From UBA1794 sp050946375 (GTDB taxonomy: Bacteria > Bacteroidota > Bacteroidia > Bacteroidales > Bacteroidaceae): 64,000 bases of DNA. The notes below the pieces were generated by a model. That model was given only the letters and a program-made list of their open reading frames with translations, was not told the DNA's origin and did not search any database. Location of the stretch: the NCBI GenBank assembly GCA_050946375.1, contig JBMNUT010000005.1, forward strand, positions 62,001-126,000, read 5' to 3'. Positions 59,180 to 64,000 of the stretch are shown here, piece by piece (within the stretch, counting starts at the first letter, position 1; the number at the start of each line of letters is the position of its first letter). A program made the position numbers and the translations under genes.

Positions 59180-59803
59180 TTACTTTTGCTTGAGGCTGGC
59201 CAGAATGGTGGCCGTGACTTCTTTCTTTCTCTTCTCGAACAGTTGTTCGCGCTCTGCGTCTGATATGCCCAATACGTTCTGCACCAGTGGGGCAATCAGT
59301 ACGGAGCCTGCGTTCAGGGATATGATGGTGGTCAGGAAATCGAAAAGGCTGATGGGACGTATGTGCCCTTTTTCTATTTCCTCGTCCAGCTTCTTTTTCA
59401 GTATGGGCACCAGCGGGCGCACGTGATTCAGCATCGTGTTGATCAGTACGCTTATCGTTTCGTTCGGGCCGTTCAGATGCTCGCGCAGTATGAAAGGCAT
59501 TATCTGCGGATTTTTCTTGAAGAAGTCCATGTGCATGCTTACCATGTTGCAGATGCTTTCCTCGAAGCTGGTGGCCTGCTGGTTGATGCGTATCAGGTTG
59601 TCGGCTACTTCCTTCAGCTTTTCGCCATATACTTTTTCAAACAGATGTTCCTTGGTACGGTAATAATAGTGCACCAGCGCCTGGTTGCAGCCGGCTTCTT
59701 TGGCTATCTGGGCCGTTGTGGTTTTGATGAAGCCCTGTTGCAGAAACAGTTTTTCGGCAGCTTCCAGTATTTTGAACTCTGTACTCTGTTCGTTGGGATT
59801 CAT
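59180..59803 (-). CDS. TetR-family regulator (CecR/YbiH-like)
   Basis: 207 residues from the ATG at 59803. N-terminal HTH: KILEAAEKLFLQQGFIKTTTAQIAKEAGCNQALVHYYYRTKEHLFEKV (key parts GFIKTTTAQIA and LVHYYYRTKE). The C-terminal domain has the DUF1956-like ligand-binding build of CecR. In E. coli, CecR controls the ybhGFSR pump; here the homologous pump genes lie directly downstream. Probably a repressor of both itself and the pump, released by a hydrophobic ligand. Upstream open frame is not coding. Confidence 0.92.
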   Translation of the reverse strand: MNPNEQSTEFKILEAAEKLFLQQGFIKTTTAQIAKEAGCNQALVHYYYRTKEHLFEKVYGEKLKEVADNLIRINQQATSFEESICNMVSMHMDFFKKNPQIMPFILREHLNGPNETISVLINTMLNHVRPLVPILKKKLDEEIEKGHIRPISLFDFLTTIISLNAGSVLIAPLVQNVLGISDAEREQLFEKRKKEVTATILASLKQK

Positions 59804-59827
59804 GGGGTGATTCGAATTAAGTACGTT

Positions 59828-59847
59828 ATTTAATTGCTTAATTAAAC
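59828..59847 (-). promoter_or_regulatory. operator-like palindrome upstream of tetR
   Basis: ATTTAATTGCTTAATTAAAC: TTTAATT and AATTAAA around a 4-base spacer, 25 bases before the tetR start. Matches the palindrome at 59097, suggesting autoregulation. Confidence 0.6.
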
Positions 59848-60033
59848 TGCCGCAATATAGGCACTCTTGCGGAAAGAATGGCGGAAAGATGCCTGTTTTT
59901 TTGTTTTTTAACAGCCTGTTGCCCTCAAATGACGGGTAAGGTGCTTTAGCGCAAGCCGCAGGGTGGGGAGAAACGGACGGTACGGAGCGGGGAGATTCGT
60001 CGGGGGTATTGCTCCCGTAGTGCGTGGGTCGGG

Positions 60034-60122
60034 GCAAAAAGGTGCGTGCCTTGCGGCGAAAAGCAGCAAGGCTTTTGGGAAAAAGGTGCAGTGGTTTCGG
60101 GCGGAAACTATGGCGCTTTTTT
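60034..60122. repeat. 22-bp intergenic repeat array (about 4 units)
   Basis: Units GCAAAAAGGTGCGTGCCTTG, GAAAAGCAGCAAGGCTTTTG and GAAAAAGGTGCAGTGGTTTC between tetR and the PAP2 gene. The rest of 59848-60033 shows no gene. Confidence 0.75.
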
Positions 60123-60125
60123 CTC

Positions 60126-60764
60126 TCAGGGCATGAAGAAGTAGTAGCCTAATGCGGCAATGATGGAGATGAACCCTATGGCGTAGCCTATGGCCACTTC
60201 AGCGGCGGTGTGGTGCTTGAGGATGATACGGGCAGAACCGACAACGCCGGTGAGAAGAATGAAGAAGGAGAGCTGGAGAAGGGGGTTGAAGTTGAGCAGG
60301 AAGCCGAAGATGACGACTCCGGCGGTGGCGCCGCCCAGGGGAATCATGTGCTCGCTGACTTTGAAGCGGAAGTTGGCCAGGGCGCTCAAAACGATGGCTA
60401 TGAGGGTGCCGAGCAGAATGCCGTACATGTAGCGGGGGAGGCTCATTTGCTGCATGACGAAGTAGCAGAGTAGATGGCAGACGAAGGTGATGCCGTAGGG
60501 CACGAGGCGCTTGCGGCGGTCGCGCCAGGCGGTGGGGCGCCAGCCCATGGCGCGGCGGTAGGCGTGGAGGCTGACGGCGGGGAAGAAGATGGTGAAGAAG
60601 TAGACGACGAGTAGTACGAGCAGGCGGTAGGGGAGGGGGAGTATGGCGAGATAGGTGAAGAAGAGGAGCACAACGAAGGAGAGGAAGGTGGCTGCAAAGG
60701 GTGTGCAGAGGGCGGAGAGGAGGCGCAGGCTGTGGTAGAGGCGCCGGTTGAGCATTTGTTTCAT
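60126..60764 (-). CDS. PAP2-like membrane phosphatase
   Basis: 212 residues with six hydrophobic segments. The order FKVSEHM ... GGATAGVVIF ... GSARIILKHHTAAEVAIGYAIG matches the second and third PAP2 signatures in weakened form: SEH-like His in FKVSEHM and the R-n(5)-H-n(3)-E/D of ARIILKHHTAAE. Catalysis would be on lipid phosphate (undecaprenyl or phosphatidic acid) at the inner membrane. The KxxxxxxRP motif is not clear, so activity may be lost or altered. Alone between repeat arrays and the PL11 gene. Confidence 0.7.
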   Translation of the reverse strand: MKQMLNRRLYHSLRLLSALCTPFAATFLSFVVLLFFTYLAILPLPYRLLVLLVVYFFTIFFPAVSLHAYRRAMGWRPTAWRDRRKRLVPYGITFVCHLLCYFVMQQMSLPRYMYGILLGTLIAIVLSALANFRFKVSEHMIPLGGATAGVVIFGFLLNFNPLLQLSFFILLTGVVGSARIILKHHTAAEVAIGYAIGFISIIAALGYYFFMP

Positions 60765-60896
60765 TGTGGGGCGGTGGTATGGTGGTTCACTTTCTTTTTT
60801 TGTATTCGTTTGTTTGTTTGGGGAGGGGGTGCTTCGCCTGGCCTGTCGAGGCGTTGGGGGAAGAATCCGTGAGTGAGGGTGCGAAGCCTTGTGGGG

Positions 60897-62768
60897 CTAT
60901 TGCTGTCGTGGAGGTGCGTCGGGGCCGAAGTAGAATCCGGGTTGGCAGGGCTGGTTGTAGCCTACGTTCTGGGTGGCGAGACTGATGCGGTAGATGGGGT
61001 CGGCGAGGAAGGTGGTGGCGCGACAGGCGGTGGGGTGCGGGGTGACGTAGAGGCGCAGGGTGTCGGCCGTGGCGGCGGGCATGAGGATTTCCTCGCGCCA
61101 GTCTCCGAGGAGGTCGGCGGCGAGGCTGGGGGTGGACTTGGTGCCGTTGGTGGAGGTAGCGCCTGTCATGTGGAGAATGGGGTGGGCTCGCTGGTCGGCG
61201 GGGTTGTATTTGCTGACGGTGGTGCCGTCGAGAAGTTCGCGCAGGAGGTCGCCGTCCCACCAGATGGCCATGTTGATGGGCAGTTTGGCGTCGGGGGCTA
61301 TGTTGCGTCCTTGTGCGTTGAGGATGCCGTGGGTGCGGCTTGACCACATTTCGAGCCCGGGGTTGTTGGGGTCGATGTCGGCGGCGAGGCATCGGCCTAC
61401 GTCGTCGGTGCTGGGAATCTGGAAGAGGATGCGTCCGGTGGCGGCGTCGCGGAGGGTGGTTCCGGAGCGGCGGTTTTCGTGGCAGGCCCATACCTGGAGG
61501 CTGCTGTCGGCAGGTAGGAAGGCAGTCATGTGGAGGGCGTCGCCGTGGCCGAGGCCGGTGGTGTAGAGACCGGTGCCGTTGTGGTCGACGGTCATGGAGC
61601 CGTAGATGATTTCGTCGCATCCGTCGCCGTCAATGTCGCCTACGCGGAGGTTGTGGTTGCCCTGCCCGGCGTAGGCTTGCCAGCGGGGGTCGGTGGTGTC
61701 GAATATCCATTGTGGGGTGAGTTGGGCTCCGTCCCACTGGTAAGCCACGATGGCTGTGCGGGTATAGTAGCCGCGGCAGGTGACGAGACTGGGGCGGGTG
61801 CCGTCGAGGTAGGCTACGCAGGCGAGGAAGCGGTCGCAGCGGTTTCCGTAGTTGTCGCCCCATGCCTGGGTGTCGCCTCGCGCGGGGAGGTAGCCGATGG
61901 TGGTGAGAGCGTGGCCGTCGCGGCCGTCGAAGAGGGTGAGGTATTCGGGCCCGTCGAGTATTCGGCCTTGCGGGTTGCGCCAGTCGGCTTGTGGGTTTCC
62001 GATGGTGCGGCCTCGTCCGTCGGTGGTTTCGTCGGCGGTTTTCAGGGCGATTTCGGCGCATCCGTCGCCGTCGAAGTCATAGGCTATGATTTGGGTGTAG
62101 TGTGCTCCGGCGCGTATGTTGCGGCCGAGGTCGATGCGCCAGAGGCGGTGGATGCTGTCGGCGCTGGTGCGGGTGCCGGAGGAGTGCTGGGGAAGTAGTT
62201 CGTAGCAGTCGATGTAGACGTTGCCGGTGTATCCGTTGTGGGCGTTGTCGTGGGCATTGGTGGGCTCCCATTTGAGGATGATTTCCAGTTGGCCGTCGCC
62301 GTCTGTGTCGGCTGCGGTAGCGTCGTTGGGGGTGTAGGTATAGGCTTCGCCGGCGGGGGTGATGCCTCCGTCGGGGCGGTCGAGGGGTATTTCGAGATAG
62401 CCTGTGGGCGCGTCAGCGGGCAGGTGGCAGCGGTTGCCGGCAAGGGTGTCGGCGGGTGTGGGTATCAGAGGGCGGACTTCGTAGTCGGCGCTTTGCCCGG
62501 TGGGCAGATAGTCGCGCACAAAGGTGGCGCCGGTGAGGGGGCGGGAGCTGAGAGGTTTGCCGTCGCGGTAGACTTGGAAGGCGAGGCCGGCGGGATCGTC
62601 GCGCAGCAGGCGCCACTGTATGGCTACGCTGTCAGGATGGGTACGCACGGCTACAAGGCCGCGGCCGAGGTGTTCCATCTGCAGGCGGGCAAAGTCGTAA
62701 CGCGGTTGGGCTGTGCACAGTGTGGCGCACAGGGTAGCTATAAAAAGGAGGAGGCTGGTTTTCGTCAT
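60897..62768 (-). CDS. rhamnogalacturonan lyase, PL11
   Basis: 623 residues from the ATG at 62768, chosen because a signal peptide follows (MTKTSLLLFIATLCATLCTAQ). An N-terminal fibronectin-like domain (about 25-125) is followed by the eight-bladed propeller with many calcium loops: DTDGDGQLE, DFDGDGCAE and DIDGDGCDE, plus ARGDTQAWGDNYGNR and QGNHNLRVGD. PL11 enzymes cleave rhamnogalacturonan I by beta elimination, so this exported enzyme degrades pectin backbone. The gene is very GC-rich and Pro/Ala/Thr-biased. No SusCD pair or other pectin genes are in view. Confidence 0.93.
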   Translation of the reverse strand: MTKTSLLLFIATLCATLCTAQPRYDFARLQMEHLGRGLVAVRTHPDSVAIQWRLLRDDPAGLAFQVYRDGKPLSSRPLTGATFVRDYLPTGQSADYEVRPLIPTPADTLAGNRCHLPADAPTGYLEIPLDRPDGGITPAGEAYTYTPNDATAADTDGDGQLEIILKWEPTNAHDNAHNGYTGNVYIDCYELLPQHSSGTRTSADSIHRLWRIDLGRNIRAGAHYTQIIAYDFDGDGCAEIALKTADETTDGRGRTIGNPQADWRNPQGRILDGPEYLTLFDGRDGHALTTIGYLPARGDTQAWGDNYGNRCDRFLACVAYLDGTRPSLVTCRGYYTRTAIVAYQWDGAQLTPQWIFDTTDPRWQAYAGQGNHNLRVGDIDGDGCDEIIYGSMTVDHNGTGLYTTGLGHGDALHMTAFLPADSSLQVWACHENRRSGTTLRDAATGRILFQIPSTDDVGRCLAADIDPNNPGLEMWSSRTHGILNAQGRNIAPDAKLPINMAIWWDGDLLRELLDGTTVSKYNPADQRAHPILHMTGATSTNGTKSTPSLAADLLGDWREEILMPAATADTLRLYVTPHPTACRATTFLADPIYRISLATQNVGYNQPCQPGFYFGPDAPPRQQ

Positions 62769-62865
62769 GGCTTGAGGGTCTGTTTTTGTTTGACGAAGGG
62801 TGTATTTCGAAGGGGCGTAGTGTTCATTTTCGAGCAAAAGTACGCTTATTTTGCAGAATATGCTC

Positions 62866-62873
62866 TATCTTTG
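62866..62873 (+). promoter_or_regulatory. -7 element (TATCTTTG) of the serS unit
   Basis: Exact TAnnTTTG, 33 bases before the 48-residue gene and in front of serS. Confidence 0.6.
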
Positions 62874-62906
62874 CCCGCAAACTACGCCGATCAGCGGCAA
62901 AAAGAC

Positions 62907-63053
62907 ATGGCAGATAATTACTTGGAACGACAGTACGAGCTCTACGCTGCGCGTAAGGCGGCGTGGGAAAAGGCCAAGAAATGCGGCACGAAGGGCCGGT
63001 TGTCTCAGAGCAGGCCGCATGCTCAAACATTAAATGCTAAGAAGAAAGACTGA
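62907..63053 (+). CDS. 48-residue basic protein upstream of serS
   Basis: 48 residues, rich in Lys, Arg and Ala: MADNYLERQYELYAARK, then AWEKAKKCGTKGRL and a tail ending NAKKKD. Cytoplasmic, helical at the start and possibly RNA- or ribosome-associated by composition. It has a promoter upstream and ends 8 bases before serS, so it is likely the first gene of that operon. Family not recognised. Confidence 0.6.
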   Translation: MADNYLERQYELYAARKAAWEKAKKCGTKGRLSQSRPHAQTLNAKKKD

Positions 63054-63061
63054 TTTATACT

Positions 63062-64000
63062 ATGCTGACTATTAAACAAATTACGGAGCAGACCGAGGCA
63101 GTCGTCAAAGGTTTGCAGAAGAAGCGTTTCGAACATGCCGCCGAGGCTATCGCCAAAGCTATTGAACTGAACGACCGTCGGCGTGCGGCGCAAACGGAGT
63201 TGGACCATAATCTGGCGGAAGTAAACACTTTGTCCCGTTCCATCGGCAGTCTGATGAAGGCCGGTAAGAAAGAAGAGGCCGAGGCTGCCAAGCAGTCGGT
63301 AGGCCGTCTGAAAGAACGTGCAAAGGAGTTGGACGCAACGAAGTCGCAAGCTGAATCCGAACTGCAGGAATTGCTTTATACCATACCCAATGTGCCGCAC
63401 GAGAGCGTGCCCGAAGGGGCAGGTGCGGAAGACAATGTAGTGGAACGCACGGGTGGCGTGATGAAGAAACTGCCGGAAAATCCGTTGCCCCACTGGGAGT
63501 TGGCCAAAAAGTACGATTTGATTGACTTCGATCTTGGGGTGAAAATAACGGGTGCAGGCTTCCCCGTCTACAAAGGACGCGGCGCACGCTTGCAACGGGC
63601 GCTTATCAATTTCTTCCTCGACGAGGCCCGCGCTGCCGGTTACCAGGAGATTATGCCTCCAACCGTCGTGAATGCTGCCTCGGGCTACGGCACCGGTCAG
63701 TTGCCCGACAAGGAAGGACAGATGTACCACTGCGAGGTGGACGACCTCTACCTTATCCCCACGGCTGAAGTTCCGGTAACGAACATTTACCGCGACTGCC
63801 TGCTTTCCGAGGAAGACCTGCCCATCAAGAACTGTGCCTATACGCAATGTTTCCGCCGCGAGGCCGGTTCGTATGGCAAGAATGTGCGCGGCTTGAACCG
63901 TTTGCACGAGTTCTCCAAGGTGGAACTGGTGCGTATCGACACGCCGCAGCACTCCTATGAGTCGCTCAAGGAGATGCTGGCTCACGTGGAAGGCCTTGTG
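63062..64000 (+). CDS. serS: seryl-tRNA synthetase, 5' part
   Basis: The first 313 codons are present and the frame is open at the right edge. Residues about 1-110 form the long antiparallel coiled coil that holds the tRNA (LTIKQITEQTEAVVKG ... LQELLYTIPNVPHESVP). The class II catalytic core begins with GFPVYKGRGARLQRALI, and motif 2 is visible at CFRREAGSYGKNVRGLNRLHEFSKVE (key parts FRREAG and RGLNRLHEFSK). TAEVPVTN is also diagnostic. It charges tRNA-Ser in the cytoplasm. Motif 3 lies outside the window. Confidence 0.97.
   Translation, partial: MLTIKQITEQTEAVVKGLQKKRFEHAAEAIAKAIELNDRRRAAQTELDHNLAEVNTLSRSIGSLMKAGKKEEAEAAKQSVGRLKERAKELDATKSQAESELQELLYTIPNVPHESVPEGAGAEDNVVERTGGVMKKLPENPLPHWELAKKYDLIDFDLGVKITGAGFPVYKGRGARLQRALINFFLDEARAAGYQEIMPPTVVNAASGYGTGQLPDKEGQMYHCEVDDLYLIPTAEVPVTNIYRDCLLSEEDLPIKNCAYTQCFRREAGSYGKNVRGLNRLHEFSKVELVRIDTPQHSYESLKEMLAHVEGLV

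Overview
The window looks like chromosomal DNA of a Bacteroidales gut bacterium (Bacteroides/Phocaeicola/Mediterranea-like, moderately GC-rich). The reasons are many Bacteroides-type promoters (-7 TAnnTTTG), BspA-like leucine-rich-repeat proteins, a C1 peptidase of the PepC/bleomycin hydrolase type, the long form of IspG, pyruvate:flavodoxin oxidoreductase, a PL11 rhamnogalacturonan lyase, and a TonB-plug/MG2 surface protein. I found no rRNA, tRNA, CRISPR array or insertion sequence.

Layout. 1-5.8 kb: 3' part of a GH2-like hydrolase, a small winged-helix protein and a BspA-like secreted protein. 5.9-11.4 kb: a surface-glycan block on the minus strand (GT39-like membrane transferase, GtrA, GT4, GT2) with a divergent MptE/DUF115-like gene. 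11.7-20.3 kb: a second BspA-like protein, a C1 peptidase, an MG2/plug protein, O-acetylhomoserine sulfhydrylase and a YbjQ protein. 20.3-21.3 kb: DUF2752 and two CD225 membrane proteins. 21.6-38.8 kb: a large minus-strand Rhs polymorphic-toxin locus. 39.2-50.1 kb: ATP-grasp-like protein, Cys-rich secreted protein, AAA ATPase, PFOR, an HTH/possible-nuclease pair, DEAD helicase and a UDG-like protein. 50.2-52.7 kb: ispG-purE. 53-59.8 kb: a TetR-TolC-HlyD-ABC efflux operon resembling E. coli cecR/ybhGFSR, with two matching operator-like palindromes. 60.1-64 kb: PAP2 protein, PL11 lyase, a 48-residue protein and the 5' part of serS.

The most interesting region is the Rhs locus. A secreted 152-residue protein with a T9SS-like C-terminal domain is followed 4 bases later by a 2034-residue SpvB/FG-GAP/YD-repeat/Rhs-core protein whose last 303 codons are a compositionally distinct toxin tip. 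Downstream are 14 tightly packed genes that fall into five paralogous families: secreted ~250-aa proteins, secreted ~300-aa proteins, lipoproteins, two proteins that each seem to hold three tandem barstar-like domains, and two zinc-knuckle proteins. Together they look like an accumulated immunity array. Recombination scars support repeated tip/immunity turnover: a 736-bp duplication, identical where compared, that carries the last codons of rhs; a 22-codon chimera of an immunity-gene start and the rhs end; an internally deleted lipoprotein; a gene fragment fused to intergenic repeats; and a second copy of the pre-rhs leader.

A second signal runs through the window: tandem arrays of a ~22-bp unit (consensus about CATGCAGGGCTTTTCCGGAAAA) sit in at least 14 intergenic spacers, mostly at transcription-unit borders, and one two-unit copy lies in frame inside a leucine-rich-repeat gene.
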